A stretch of 64,000 nucleotides of DNA. It comes from Luteimonas mephitis DSM 12574 (lineage in GTDB: Bacteria > Pseudomonadota > Gammaproteobacteria > Xanthomonadales > Xanthomonadaceae). Both the position numbers and the translations under genes were made by a program. A model generated the notes under the pieces. The model made no database searches. It was not told the DNA's origin and saw only the letters and a list, made by a program, of their open reading frames with translations. Each line of letters begins with the position of its first letter. The first letter of the stretch is position 1. The DNA is taken from contig NZ_AULN01000014.1 of the NCBI RefSeq assembly GCF_000422305.1, positions 248,001 through 312,000 on the forward strand, given 5' to 3'. Shown one piece after another: positions 25,646 through 38,467 of the stretch.

Positions 25646-28600
25646 ATGCGCCTGTCCACGATCAAGCTGTCCGGCTTCAAATCCTTCGTCGATCCCACCA
25701 CGCTGCACCTGCCGACCAACATGACCGGCGTGGTCGGACCGAACGGCTGCGGCAAGTCCAACATCATCGACGCGGTGCGCTGGGTGATGGGCGAAAGCTC
25801 GGCCAGCCGCCTGCGCGGCGATTCGCTGACCGACGTGATCTTTTCCGGCTCCGCCGCGCGCAAACCGGTGTCGCAGGCCACGGTGGAGCTGATCTTCGAC
25901 AACTCAGACCACGCCATCGGCGGCGAGTACGGGGCGTTCAACGAGATATCGGTCAAGCGCTCGGTCTCGCGCGACGGGCAGAGCAACTACTACCTCAACG
26001 GCGGCAAGTGCCGTCGCCGCGACATCACCGACCTGTTCCTCGGCACCGGCCTTGGCCCGCGCAGCTACTCGATCATCGAGCAGGGCATGATCAGCCAGAT
26101 CATCGAGGCCCGGCCCGAAGACCTGCGCGTATATCTGGAAGAGGCCGCCGGCATCTCCAAGTACAAGGAGCGTCGCAAGGAAACCGAGACCCGCATCCGC
26201 CACACCCGCGAGAACCTCGAGCGCCTGACCGACCTGCGCGACGAGGTCGGCAAGCAGTTGCAGCACCTGGCCCGGCAGGCGAAACAGGCCGAGCAGTACA
26301 CGCAGATCCAGGCCGAGCGGAAGATCCGCGATGCCGAATGGAAGGCGCTCGAGTACCGCGGCCTCGATGCGCAGCTTGCCGCGCTGCGTGAGGGGCTGTC
26401 ACAGGAAGAAACGCGGTTGCAGCAGCTGATCGCCGAACAGCGCGAGGCCGAGCGCGAGATCGAGACCGGCCGCGTGCGCCGCGAGGAAGCCATGGAGGCG
26501 CTGAACAAGGCGCAGGCCGAGGGCTACGAAGTGGGTGGCAACCTGGCCCGGATCGAACAGCAGATCGCGCACCAGCGCGAAATGGCCCAGCGCCTGCAGC
26601 GTGCCCGAGACGAAGCGCAGGCCGCGCTGGCCGAGATCGGCGAGCACATCCAGGGCGACGAATCGCGGCTGCAGGTGCTGCAGGAAGCGATCGCCGATGC
26701 GCAGCCGCAGCTCGAGCAGCTGCGCGAGGAGGACAGCGTGCGCCAGGACGCCCTGCGCGACGCCGAGACCGCGCTGGCCGACTGGCAGCAGCGCCACGAC
26801 GCCCACGCCCGCGAGCAGGCCGAGGCCGCGCGCGCCGGCGACGTCGAGCGCACCCGCGTCGATTACCTCGACCGGCAGGCGTTCGAAGCCGATCGCCGCC
26901 GCGAACAGATGGCCAGCGAGCGCGCCGCGCTCGACTTGGCCGCGCTGGCCGAAGCCTTCGCCGGCATCGAGGCGCAGCACGAGGAACAGAAGGCCTCGCT
27001 TGACACCCTCGGCAGCGAACTGGAACAGCGCAAGCAGGCGGTCACCGAACTGCAGGACCAGCAGCGCACCGCGCAGACCGAGCTGGCCGAGGTGCGCAAG
27101 CAGGCGCAGGAAAAGCGCGGCCGGCTGTCGTCGCTGGAAACCCTGCAGCACGCCGCGCTGGGCCAGGAGCAGGGCGCCGCGGTCGAATGGCTGCGCCAGC
27201 ACGGCCTGGACTCCGCCGCGCGCGTGGGCGAGCGCCTGCAGGTGGAAGCGGGCTGGGAGAACGCAGTCGAAGGCGCGCTCGGGCAACTGATCGAAGGCGT
27301 GCTGGTCGACAGCCCCGAGGCGCTGGTCGAGGCGCTGGGCGACCTCGGCGAAGGCCGGCTGGCGCTGGTGTCGTCGGCAGGCGGCAATGCCGATTTCGCA
27401 TCGACCTCGCTGGCCGCGAAGGTGCAGGGTCCGCTGGCGATCCGCCAACTGCTGGCGCGCCTGCACGTGGCCGAGACGCTGGATGAGGCGCGCACGCTGC
27501 AGGCGCGGCTGGGCGAGGGCGGACATGCCGATCATTCCGTCATCACCCGCCACGGCGAGCGCCTCGGCGCCGGCTGGGTGCGGGTGCTGCGCTCGGGCGC
27601 GGCGAAGCAGGGCGCGCTGCTGCGCGAACGCGAGATCCAGTCGCTGCGGGTCGAGATCGAAACGCTGCAGGAGCGCGAGCACGAGCTCGAACGCGGCATC
27701 GCTGCCTGGCGCGACCGCCTGCTGGCTGCCGAACAACAGCGCGAGGACGCGCAGCGCGGGCTGTACATGGCCCACCGCAGCGTGTCCGAACTCGCCGGCC
27801 AGCTGCAGAGCCAGCAGGGCCGGCTCGAATCCGCGCGCAACCGCATCGCCCGGATCGACGCCGAGGTCGAGCAGCTGGTCGAGACGCTCGACACCAGCCG
27901 CGAGCAGTCGCGCGAGGCGCGCACCCGGCTCGAGGACGCGGTGTCGCGCATGGCCGAGCTGGAAGGCGCGCGTCAGGCGCTGGAATCCGAACGCCGCAGC
28001 CTCGTCGATGCCCGCGACCAGGCGCGCGCCGTCGCCCGTGAATCGCGCGAAACCGCGCATGCGCTGGCGCTGACGCTGGAATCGCAGCGCACCCAGGTCA
28101 ACGCGCTGACGCAGTCGCTCGCGCGCATGGGCAGCCAGCGCGGCCAGCTCGACAACCGGCTGGGCGAACTGGCCACGCAGCTGGCATCTGGCGAGGAAGA
28201 CCCGGCCGAGGCGCTGGAACGCCAGCGCCAGGTGGTCCTCGAACAGCGTGTCACCGCCGAAAGGGCGCTGGCCTCGGCGCGCGCCGCGCTCGAAGGCATC
28301 GACAACGAGCTGCGCGAATTCGAACAGACCCGCCACCAGCGCGACGAACAGTCGCTGGCCCAGCGCGAGGCGATCTCGCAGCGCAAGCTCGACCAGCAGG
28401 CGCTGGTGATCCATGCCGAGCAGCTGTCGTCGGCGGTGGCCGAAGCGGGCTTCGTGCTCGACGACGTGGTCGCCGGCCTGGCCGCCGAGGCCGAAGCGTC
28501 GGCCTGGGAAAAGATGGTCACCGATTTCGACGCCAGGCTGCGGCGGCTGGAGCCGGTCAACCTTGCCGCGATCGCCGAACACGCGGAGGCCGCGCAGCGC

Positions 28601-29164
28601 AAGGAGTACCTCGACGCGCAGGACACCGACCTCACCACCGCGCTGGAAACGCTGGAAGACGCGATCCGCAAGATCGACCGCGAGACCCGCGGTCGCTTCA
28701 AGGACACGTTCGACCGGGTCAACTCCGGCGTGCAGGAGCTGTATCCGCGGCTGTTCGGCGGCGGCCATGCCTACCTCGAGCTCACCGGCGAGGACCTGCT
28801 CGATACCGGCGTGGCGATCATGGCGCGCCCGCCCGGCAAGCGCGTGTCCAACATCACCCTGCTGTCCGGCGGCGAGAAGGCGATGACCGCGGTGGCGCTG
28901 GTGTTCGCGATCTTCCGCCTCAACCCGGCGCCGTTCTGCCTGCTCGACGAGGTGGACGCGCCGCTCGACGAAGCCAACGTCGGCCGTTTCACTGCGATGG
29001 TGTCGGAGATGAGCGAGCACGTGCAGTTCCTGTTCGTCACCCACAACAAGGCGACGATGGAGGCCGCGCAGCAGCTGTCCGGCGTTACCATGCGCGAGCC
29101 GGGCGTCAGCCGCCTGGTATCCGTCGACCTCGCCGAAGCCGCACGCCTGGCCGGCGCTGCCTAA
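25646..29164 (+). CDS. smc: Chromosome segregation ATPase Smc
   Basis: Smc is the core motor of bacterial condensin, acting with ScpA and ScpB (0-1.7 kb here). The 1172-residue protein has the N-terminal MRLSTIKLSGFKSFVDPTT and Walker A GPNGCGKSNIIDAVRWVMGE (about residues 32-51), and two long coiled coils rich in Glu, Gln, Arg and Ala. The hinge domain is at about residues 510-650 (GQLIEGVLVDSPEAL). The C-terminal head has signature LLSGGEKAMTAVALVFAIF (about 1072) and Walker B CLLDEVDAPLDEANVGRF (about 1095). Length is typical. The ATG at 25646 is well supported. Transcription probably begins in the 256-bp upstream gap and continues into zipA. Confidence 0.97.
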   Translation: MRLSTIKLSGFKSFVDPTTLHLPTNMTGVVGPNGCGKSNIIDAVRWVMGESSASRLRGDSLTDVIFSGSAARKPVSQATVELIFDNSDHAIGGEYGAFNEISVKRSVSRDGQSNYYLNGGKCRRRDITDLFLGTGLGPRSYSIIEQGMISQIIEARPEDLRVYLEEAAGISKYKERRKETETRIRHTRENLERLTDLRDEVGKQLQHLARQAKQAEQYTQIQAERKIRDAEWKALEYRGLDAQLAALREGLSQEETRLQQLIAEQREAEREIETGRVRREEAMEALNKAQAEGYEVGGNLARIEQQIAHQREMAQRLQRARDEAQAALAEIGEHIQGDESRLQVLQEAIADAQPQLEQLREEDSVRQDALRDAETALADWQQRHDAHAREQAEAARAGDVERTRVDYLDRQAFEADRRREQMASERAALDLAALAEAFAGIEAQHEEQKASLDTLGSELEQRKQAVTELQDQQRTAQTELAEVRKQAQEKRGRLSSLETLQHAALGQEQGAAVEWLRQHGLDSAARVGERLQVEAGWENAVEGALGQLIEGVLVDSPEALVEALGDLGEGRLALVSSAGGNADFASTSLAAKVQGPLAIRQLLARLHVAETLDEARTLQARLGEGGHADHSVITRHGERLGAGWVRVLRSGAAKQGALLREREIQSLRVEIETLQEREHELERGIAAWRDRLLAAEQQREDAQRGLYMAHRSVSELAGQLQSQQGRLESARNRIARIDAEVEQLVETLDTSREQSREARTRLEDAVSRMAELEGARQALESERRSLVDARDQARAVARESRETAHALALTLESQRTQVNALTQSLARMGSQRGQLDNRLGELATQLASGEEDPAEALERQRQVVLEQRVTAERALASARAALEGIDNELREFEQTRHQRDEQSLAQREAISQRKLDQQALVIHAEQLSSAVAEAGFVLDDVVAGLAAEAEASAWEKMVTDFDARLRRLEPVNLAAIAEHAEAAQRKEYLDAQDTDLTTALETLEDAIRKIDRETRGRFKDTFDRVNSGVQELYPRLFGGGHAYLELTGEDLLDTGVAIMARPPGKRVSNITLLSGGEKAMTAVALVFAIFRLNPAPFCLLDEVDAPLDEANVGRFTAMVSEMSEHVQFLFVTHNKATMEAAQQLSGVTMREPGVSRLVSVDLAEAARLAGAA

Positions 29165-29177
29165 GGAGAACCGCACA

Positions 29178-29924
29178 ATGTCCGACGCCTGGCTGCTGCG
29201 TACCGGGATCCTCGTCGCCGGCGTGGTCCTGATCGCCGCGATCTACTTCTTCGGGCGTCCGCGCCGCAAGGACCAGGGCCGCCGGCTCAAGCCGGAAGAA
29301 CGCGGTGGCCGCACCGAGCCCACGCTCGGCGCACAGATCGAAAGCGAACTGGCCGAAGCGCCGGAGACCGGCAGCGACGCCGTGGTGCAGGCGGAGATGG
29401 AACTGCTCGACCGCGCCGTGGGCAGCACCGCGGCGATGGCCGCCAGCGAGGTCGGCAAGCGCGAGAACGACGACTTCGACAAGATCGTGACCCTGTACAT
29501 CGCCGCCAAGGCCGGCAACGTGCTGCGCGGTCCGGACATCGTGGTCGCCGCCGAAAAGGCCGGCCTGACCTACGGCCACATGAACGTGTTCCACCGCCTT
29601 GTCGAAACGCATCCCGAGCGCGGCCCGATCTTCAGCGTGGCCAACATCATGAAGCCGGGCAGCTTTGACATGGCCCACATCCAGTCGCTGGAAACCCCGG
29701 CGATCGCCTTCTTCCTGACCCTGCCCGCGCCGGTCAACGCGCTCGACGCCTGGGAGGCGATGGAACCCACCGCCCGGCGCATGGCCGAGCTGCTCGACGG
29801 CGTGGTGCTGGACGAATCGCGCAATGCCCTGGGCCGCCAGCGCATCTCCCACCTGCGCGAGGAGCTGCGCACCTACGACCGCCAGCACGAAGCGCCGCCG
29901 ATCACGCGCAGCCCACGCTGGTAA
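29178..29924 (+). CDS. zipA: Cell division protein ZipA
   Basis: ZipA anchors FtsZ protofilaments to the inner membrane. The 248-residue protein has one N-terminal transmembrane helix (LLRTGILVAGVVLIAAIYFFG) followed at once by basic residues, a short charged linker, and a C-terminal FtsZ-binding domain from about residue 95 (IVTLYIAAKAGNVLRGPDIV, YGHMNVFHRLVE, IFSVANIMKPGSFDM, FFLTLPAPVNALDAWEAM). The linker lacks the long Pro/Gln region of E. coli ZipA, so the protein is shorter (248 versus about 328). It starts 13 bp after smc with AAGGAG before the ATG, and ligA follows, an order conserved in related genomes. Confidence 0.95.
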   Translation: MSDAWLLRTGILVAGVVLIAAIYFFGRPRRKDQGRRLKPEERGGRTEPTLGAQIESELAEAPETGSDAVVQAEMELLDRAVGSTAAMAASEVGKRENDDFDKIVTLYIAAKAGNVLRGPDIVVAAEKAGLTYGHMNVFHRLVETHPERGPIFSVANIMKPGSFDMAHIQSLETPAIAFFLTLPAPVNALDAWEAMEPTARRMAELLDGVVLDESRNALGRQRISHLREELRTYDRQHEAPPITRSPRW

Positions 29925-29947
29925 CGCGCGCAACCCCCGCTGGACTC

Positions 29948-30058
29948 GCAGGAGCGGCTTCCGTCGCCCCCGCAGCCCGCGCGTCACCCCCCGCGAAGAT
30001 TGGGGTTCCTGAGCCTTCATGGGCTGGCAGGAAAACTCGCGGCTGAAGCCGCTCCTAC
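29948..30058. repeat. Palindromic intergenic repeat, zipA-ligA (GGAGCGGCTT family)
   Basis: GGAGCGGCTTCCG at the left is matched inversely by CGGCTGAAGCCGCTCCTAC at the right, about 80 bp apart. Relatives occur at 38304-38384, 45965-46073 and 54826-54898. It fills most of the 166-bp gap before ligA. Confidence 0.7.
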
Positions 30059-30082
30059 GGGTGTCGGGCACAGGTGCCATAG

Positions 30083-32440
<2,358 letters not shown>

Positions 32441-32498
32441 GCGCGCCTAGTGGTCGATGCCGGGAAGGCCGGTTCCGCCGCGGCTCCGGGCCCACCTC

Positions 32499-33491
32499 GT
32501 GAGTACCTGGCGGCCTTCGGCATCCTTCGACGCCCTGCACCTGCGCGCGCGACTCAACGCCGCGGTCCGCGATTTCTTCGCGCAGCGCGGCGTGCTCGAG
32601 GTCGAGACGCCGATCCTGTCGCGGGCCGGCAACACCGAGCCCAACATCGCCTCGTTTTCGCTGGAGTTCTCCGGCCGCACGGACGGCGCGCCGCGCACGC
32701 GCTGGCTGCGGACCTCGCCCGAGCACCCGCTCAAGCGCCTGCTCTGCGCAGGCGCTGGTGACTGCTACGAACTGGGCCGCGTGTTCCGCGACGGCGAAGC
32801 CGGCGGACGCCACAACCCCGAGTTCACCATGCTCGAGTGGTACCGGCTCGGCATCGACCACGTGCAACTCGCGGCCGAAACCGTGGAGCTCGTACGCATG
32901 GCACTGGCGCTGGTGGGGCGCGATGCGAGCGTCGAGTCCGTGACCTATCGCGAACTTTACCTGCGCGAACTCGGCATCGATCCGATGACCGCGCCCGGCG
33001 ACGCGCTGTGCGGCGCGCTCGGCGACATCGCCATCGATCCCGACGGCCTGGTGCGCGACGACTGGCTCGACCTGCTGATGACCCATCGCATCCAGCCCGC
33101 ATTGTCGGCCGACGCGATTCTGGTCGTGCGCGACTATCCGGCGTCGCAGTGCGCGCTCGCGCGCATCCGAGAGCCCGCTGCCGCGCAGGCCGGGGACGAC
33201 TGGCCGGTTGCCGAGCGCTTCGAGCTTTACCTCGGTCCGCTCGAGCTGGCCAACGGTTACCACGAATTGCTCGACGCCAGCGAGCAACGCTCGCGCTTCG
33301 AACGCGATGTCGCCGTCCGCCGGAGCCGCGGCGTCCCGGCGCCGGCGGTCGATGCGCGCCTGCTCGCCGCGCTCGCGCATGGCCTGCCGGCGTGCGCGGG
33401 CGTTGCCTTGGGCGTGGACCGGCTGCTGATGGCCATGTTGCGCACGACGTCGATCGCCGACGTGCTCGCGTTCGACTTTACGCGTGCCTGA
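32499..33491 (+). CDS. epmA: EF-P lysine ligase EpmA-like (GenX/PoxA)
   Basis: EpmA attaches beta-lysine to elongation factor P; it is a truncated class II lysyl-tRNA synthetase with no tRNA-binding domain. The 330-residue product has class II motif 1 (FFAQRGVLEVETPILS), motif 2 (ELGRVFRDGEAGGRHNPEFT, then MLEWY), and motif 3 (GVALGVDRLLMAMLRTTSI), with no N-terminal OB fold. This length and layout match GenX. The start is GTG at 32499 (VSTWRPSASFDALHLRARL). EF-P itself and EpmB, the aminomutase that makes beta-lysine, are not in the window. It lies 58 bp after ligA. A lysyl-tRNA synthetase paralogue of other function is less likely. Confidence 0.9.
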   Translation: MSTWRPSASFDALHLRARLNAAVRDFFAQRGVLEVETPILSRAGNTEPNIASFSLEFSGRTDGAPRTRWLRTSPEHPLKRLLCAGAGDCYELGRVFRDGEAGGRHNPEFTMLEWYRLGIDHVQLAAETVELVRMALALVGRDASVESVTYRELYLRELGIDPMTAPGDALCGALGDIAIDPDGLVRDDWLDLLMTHRIQPALSADAILVVRDYPASQCALARIREPAAAQAGDDWPVAERFELYLGPLELANGYHELLDASEQRSRFERDVAVRRSRGVPAPAVDARLLAALAHGLPACAGVALGVDRLLMAMLRTTSIADVLAFDFTRA

Positions 33492-33588
33492 ACGTAAAAC
33501 CGGCGTTGTCATCGCAGCCCGCGGTTTTGCGTTTCCGTTCACGCAAAGGTTGTAGATTCATCTCCATCCGCCACGAGGGGGCTTGTCC

Positions 33589-34182
33589 ATGCACATGGCC
33601 ATTCGGTTCGTCATCGCCCTGGCAGCTGCCTGCCTTGCCGGCTGCGTCGGCTACGGATATCCGGGCGACGGTTACGGCGGATATCCGCCCGGCAACCCTT
33701 CCGGCTATCCGGATTACGGGTATCCGGGCAACGGCTATCCGGGCAACTCCTATCCGGGCGACGGCTACAGCAGCAACATCCGCTGCGAATCCCAGGACCG
33801 GCGCACGCGCCATTGCGACGCCGACACGCGCGGCGGCGTGCGGCTCGGTCGCCAGCTCTCGAAGGCCCCCTGCGTGCAGGGGCGGAGCTGGGGCTACGAT
33901 CGTCGCGGCATCTGGGTGTCCGAGGGCTGCCGCGCGGAGTTCATCGTCGGCGCGGGTGGTGGCTATGGCCCGGGTGATCGCCCCGGCAACCAGTACGGCC
34001 AGCTCGTGCGGTGCGAGTCGCAGAAGGGGCGGCAGCAGCGCTGCAACGTGGCCGTGCGCCGCGGCGTGGACATCGTTCGCCAGCTGTCGAAGACGCGCTG
34101 CGTGCAGCGCCAGAACTGGGGCTGGGACCGTGGCGGCATCTGGGTCGACGGCGGTTGCCGCGCGGAATTCCGCGTGCGCTGA
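33589..34182 (+). CDS. Putative lipoprotein with YPG repeats and two DUF3011 domains
   Basis: The 197-residue protein has an N-terminal hydrophobic signal ending in a lipobox-like CLAGC, so it is probably lipidated. Residues about 20-60 are low-complexity Gly/Tyr/Pro with YPG-type repeats (GYPGNGYPGNSYPGDGY). Two repeats of roughly 55 residues follow, each with RCES.., a C-D/N-V-A/D core, RQLSK..CV and GRSWGYDRRGIWVSEGCRAEF or its close variant, matching DUF3011, each with four cysteines. Function of DUF3011 is unknown. ATG 33589 lies nine bases after GAGGGGG; ATG 33595 is possible. It stands alone between epmA and mtnA. Confidence 0.8.
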   Translation: MHMAIRFVIALAAACLAGCVGYGYPGDGYGGYPPGNPSGYPDYGYPGNGYPGNSYPGDGYSSNIRCESQDRRTRHCDADTRGGVRLGRQLSKAPCVQGRSWGYDRRGIWVSEGCRAEFIVGAGGGYGPGDRPGNQYGQLVRCESQKGRQQRCNVAVRRGVDIVRQLSKTRCVQRQNWGWDRGGIWVDGGCRAEFRVR

Positions 34183-34226
34183 CTCCTGCGCGGCGCGGGT
34201 GACGCGGCGCCGGGTAAAATGACCCG

Positions 34227-35300
<1,074 letters not shown>

Positions 35301-35643
35301 TCGCAGCCGTTGCCCGTCGCGCCGGGCAGTTCCCGACCTGCATGCCGCTGCAGGGGCGCTCCATGGGCGCGATCGCTCTCGCGGGCGCGCAATCGCGCCC
35401 ATGGGGCGCTCCTGCGGACGCCGTGTCTGGCCTCCGGACGCGTTCGGGCACATCGGCGGGAGACGCCATGTCACGCCGGCGCAGACCAACCCAGAAAGTA
35501 CGCGCAAGTGCTTGTTTCCGCGTGGAATCCGCTGCCATCGGAAGACGCTTTCGTGATACAATTCCGCCCTTGTGCTGAAGCTCGCGCGAAGCAGTTTTGC
35601 GCGGTGCACGGCACGCTCCCGATCCACATCGAAAAGAGTTGCA
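35301..35643. other. mtnA-gyrA intergenic region
   Basis: These 343 bp hold no likely gene. They contain the palindrome at 35347-35416 and, nearer to gyrA, a TACAAT at 35557-35562 that is a plausible -10 box, giving an 80-base leader before the gyrA ATG. No good -35 box is seen at the right spacing. An in-frame upstream extension of gyrA from 35572 exists but lacks family similarity. Confidence 0.5.
35347..35416. repeat. Palindromic intergenic repeat, mtnA-gyrA (GGGCGCTCC variant)
   Basis: CAGGGGCGCTCCATGGGCGCGAT is matched inversely by ATCGCGCCCATGGGGCGCTCCTG with a short loop, giving a long imperfect hairpin. The core differs from the GGAGCGGCTT family but the layout is the same. Confidence 0.65.
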
Positions 35644-38244
35644 ATGGCCGAGCTCGCCAAGGAAATCATCCCCGTCAATCTCGAAGACGAGATGCGCCGC
35701 AGTTACCTCGATTACGCCATGAGCGTGATCGTGGGGCGAGCGCTCCCCGACGTCCGGGACGGCCTGAAACCAGTCCATCGCCGCGTGCTGTACGCCATGA
35801 ACGAACTCGGCGCGCACAGCAACAAGCCGTACTACAAGTCGGCGCGCATCGTCGGTGACGTGATCGGCAAGTACCACCCGCACGGCGACCAGTCGGTGTA
35901 CGACACCCTGGTGCGCATGGCACAGCCGTTCTCGCTGCGCTACATGCTGGTGGACGGGCAGGGCAACTTCGGTTCGGTGGACGGCGACTCGGCCGCTGCG
36001 ATGCGCTACACCGAGGCGCGCATGTCGCGGCTCACGCACGAGCTGATGGCCGACATCGACAAGGAAACCGTCGATTTCCAGCCCAACTACGACGAGAAGG
36101 AGCTGGAGCCGACGGTCATGCCGACACGGTTCCCGAACCTGCTGGTCAACGGCTCGGCCGGCATCGCGGTGGGCATGGCGACCAACATTCCGCCGCACAA
36201 CATGTCCGAGGTGATCGACGCGCTGATCGCGCTGATCAACGATCCATCGATCGACATCGACGGGCTGATGGAATACATCCCCGGTCCGGATTTCCCCACC
36301 GGCGGCATCATCAACGGCGTCGGCGGCATCCACCTGGCCTACCGCACCGGCCGCGGCCGCGTGCGCATGCGCGCGCGCGCGGAGATCGAGGTCGCCGACA
36401 ACGGCCGCGAGGCGATCGCGGTCACCGAGATCCCGTACCAGGTCAACAAGGCGAAGCTGATCGAGAAGATCGCCGAGTTGGTCAAGGAAAAGAAGCTCGA
36501 GGGCATCAGCGAGCTGCGCGACGAGTCCGACAAGGACGGCATGCGCATCTACATCGAGGTCAAGCGCGGCGAATCGGCCGACGTGGTGCTCAACAACCTC
36601 TACCAGCAGACCCAGATGGAGTCGGTGTTCGGCATCAACATGGTGGCGCTGGTCGACGGCCGCCCCCAGTTGCTGGACCTCAAGCAGATCCTCGAAGCCT
36701 TCGTGCGCCATCGCCGCGCGGTGGTCACCCGGCGGACGATCTTCGAGCTGCGCAAGGCCCGCGCCCGTGCCCACGTGCTCGAAGGCCTGACCGTCGCGCT
36801 GGCCAACATCGACGAGATGATCGAGCTGATCAAGACCTCGGCCAATCCCAACGAGGCGCGCGAACGCATGCTGGCGCGCACCTGGGAACCAGGACTGGTG
36901 GGCGCGCTGCTTGCCGCCACCGGCAGCGATGCGTCGCGGCCCGAGGACCTGCCCGCCGGCGTGGGCCTGCTCGACGCGGGCTACCAGCTGACCGAGACCC
37001 AGGCCCAGCAGATCCTGGAGATGCGCCTGCACCGCCTGACCGGGCTGGAGCAGGAAAAGCTCACCGAGGAATACCGGCTGCTGCTGGAGACCATCCGCGG
37101 CCTGATCGAGATCCTCGAGGATCCGGACGTGCTGCTGGAAGTGATCCGCACCGAGCTGCGCAACGTCAAGGAAGAGTTCGGCGACGCGCGCCGCAGCGAG
37201 ATCCGCGCCAGCGAGGAAGACCTCGACATCCTCGACCTGATTGCGCCCGAGGACGTGGTGGTCACGCTTTCGCACGCCGGCTACGCGAAGCGCCAGCCGG
37301 TCAGCGCCTACCGCGCGCAAAAGCGCGGCGGCCGCGGCCGCAACGCGGCGGCGACCAAGGAAGAGGATTTCATCGACCAGCTGTGGCTGGTCAACACCCA
37401 CGACACCCTGCTGACGTTCACCAGCGCCGGTCGCGTCTTCTGGCTGCCGGTGCACCAGCTGCCGGAGGCCGGTTCGCACGCGCGCGGCCGCCCGATCATC
37501 AACTGGATCCCGCTGGAGGCCGACGAGCAGGTGCAGGCAGTGCTGCCGGTGCGCGAATACCGCGAGGACCTGTTCGTGTTCTTCGCCACCCGCAGCGGCA
37601 CGGTCAAGAAAACACCGCTGACCGAGTACGCCTATCGCCTGCAGCGCGGCAAGATCGCGATCAACCTCGCCGACGGCGACGCACTGGTCAACGCCGAGCT
37701 GTCGGACGGCCATCGCGACATCATGCTGTTCGCCAGCAACGGCAAGGCGGTGCGCTTCGCCGGCAGCACCGTGCGTCCGATGGGCCGTACCGCCACCGGC
37801 GTGCGCGGCATGAAGCTGGCCGAAGGCGAGGAAGTGCGCAGCCTGATCGTGGTCGACGGCGATGGCGACATCCTCACCGCCAGCGAACGCGGCTACGGCA
37901 AGCGCACGCCCGTGGCCGAGTACCCGCGCAAGGGCCGCGGCACCCAGGGCGTGATCGCGCTGCAGACCACAGCCCGCAACGGCAAGCTGGTCGGGGCGAT
38001 CCAGCTGTCGGACAGCCACGAAGTGCTGCTGATTTCCGACGGCGGCACCCTGGTGCGCACCCGCGCCTCGGAAATCTCGCAGGTCGGCCGCAACACCCAG
38101 GGCGTGACCCTGATCCGGCTGGCCGCCGACGAAAGCCTGCAGGCGATCGAGCGCGTCGATGCTTCGCTGGACGACGAGAACGGCGCGGATGTCATCGAGG
38201 ACGTCGCCGCCCCGGAGACGGAGACGCCCCCACCCGCGGGCTGA
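35644..38244 (+). CDS. gyrA: DNA gyrase subunit A
   Basis: GyrA cuts and rejoins DNA in the A2B2 gyrase that introduces negative supercoils. The 866-residue protein aligns in number with E. coli GyrA at its N-terminus: [15 protein letters not shown] occupies residues 78-92, and the catalytic tyrosine is Tyr122 in MRYTEARMS. Position 83 is Gln where E. coli has Ser, and Asp87 is kept. The C-terminal beta-pinwheel begins with the GyrA box QKRGGRGR (about residue 560). It ends in an acidic tail. ATG 35644 gives the canonical [19 protein letters not shown] perfect terminator hairpin follows. Confidence 0.97.
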   Translation: MAELAKEIIPVNLEDEMRRSYLDYAMSVIVGRALPDVRDGLKPVHRRVLYAMNELGAHSNKPYYKSARIVGDVIGKYHPHGDQSVYDTLVRMAQPFSLRYMLVDGQGNFGSVDGDSAAAMRYTEARMSRLTHELMADIDKETVDFQPNYDEKELEPTVMPTRFPNLLVNGSAGIAVGMATNIPPHNMSEVIDALIALINDPSIDIDGLMEYIPGPDFPTGGIINGVGGIHLAYRTGRGRVRMRARAEIEVADNGREAIAVTEIPYQVNKAKLIEKIAELVKEKKLEGISELRDESDKDGMRIYIEVKRGESADVVLNNLYQQTQMESVFGINMVALVDGRPQLLDLKQILEAFVRHRRAVVTRRTIFELRKARARAHVLEGLTVALANIDEMIELIKTSANPNEARERMLARTWEPGLVGALLAATGSDASRPEDLPAGVGLLDAGYQLTETQAQQILEMRLHRLTGLEQEKLTEEYRLLLETIRGLIEILEDPDVLLEVIRTELRNVKEEFGDARRSEIRASEEDLDILDLIAPEDVVVTLSHAGYAKRQPVSAYRAQKRGGRGRNAAATKEEDFIDQLWLVNTHDTLLTFTSAGRVFWLPVHQLPEAGSHARGRPIINWIPLEADEQVQAVLPVREYREDLFVFFATRSGTVKKTPLTEYAYRLQRGKIAINLADGDALVNAELSDGHRDIMLFASNGKAVRFAGSTVRPMGRTATGVRGMKLAEGEEVRSLIVVDGDGDILTASERGYGKRTPVAEYPRKGRGTQGVIALQTTARNGKLVGAIQLSDSHEVLLISDGGTLVRTRASEISQVGRNTQGVTLIRLAADESLQAIERVDASLDDENGADVIEDVAAPETETPPPAG

Positions 38245-38267
38245 GCCCTCCCGCACGACGCAATGGA

Positions 38268-38290
38268 AAGCCCGGTTCGCCGGGCCTTTT
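38268..38290 (+). terminator. Rho-independent terminator of gyrA
   Basis: AGCCCGG-TTCG-CCGGGCC forms a GC-rich stem with a stable four-base loop and is followed by TTTT, 24 bp after the gyrA stop. Confidence 0.85.
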
Positions 38291-38303
38291 CATTGAACAG
38301 CAC

Positions 38304-38384
38304 GTAGGAGCGGCCCATGGCCGCGAGCTTTCGTATTGCGGTGGATGCCCTGACGAAAAGCTCGCGGCCATGGGCCGCTCCTAC
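38304..38384. repeat. Palindromic intergenic repeat after gyrA (GTAGGAGCGGC family)
   Basis: GTAGGAGCGGCCCATGGCCGCGAGCTTTCGT pairs inversely with the closing arm ending in GGGCCGCTCCTAC. The 30-base arms are near-perfect and leave an 18-base loop. It lies between the gyrA terminator and the macroglobulin gene. Confidence 0.85.
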
Positions 38385-38467
38385 CAAGGCTGCCGACCAT
38401 GCGTGGCGACCCCAAAAACCTGCAATGTCCGTCATATACTCGGGACAACCCGGGAGATGGACCTGAC

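Noticed and set aside
35572-35643. A 24-residue N-terminal extension of GyrA
   Set aside because: It crosses the promoter-proximal region and has no counterpart in GyrA; MAELAKEI at 35644 is canonical.
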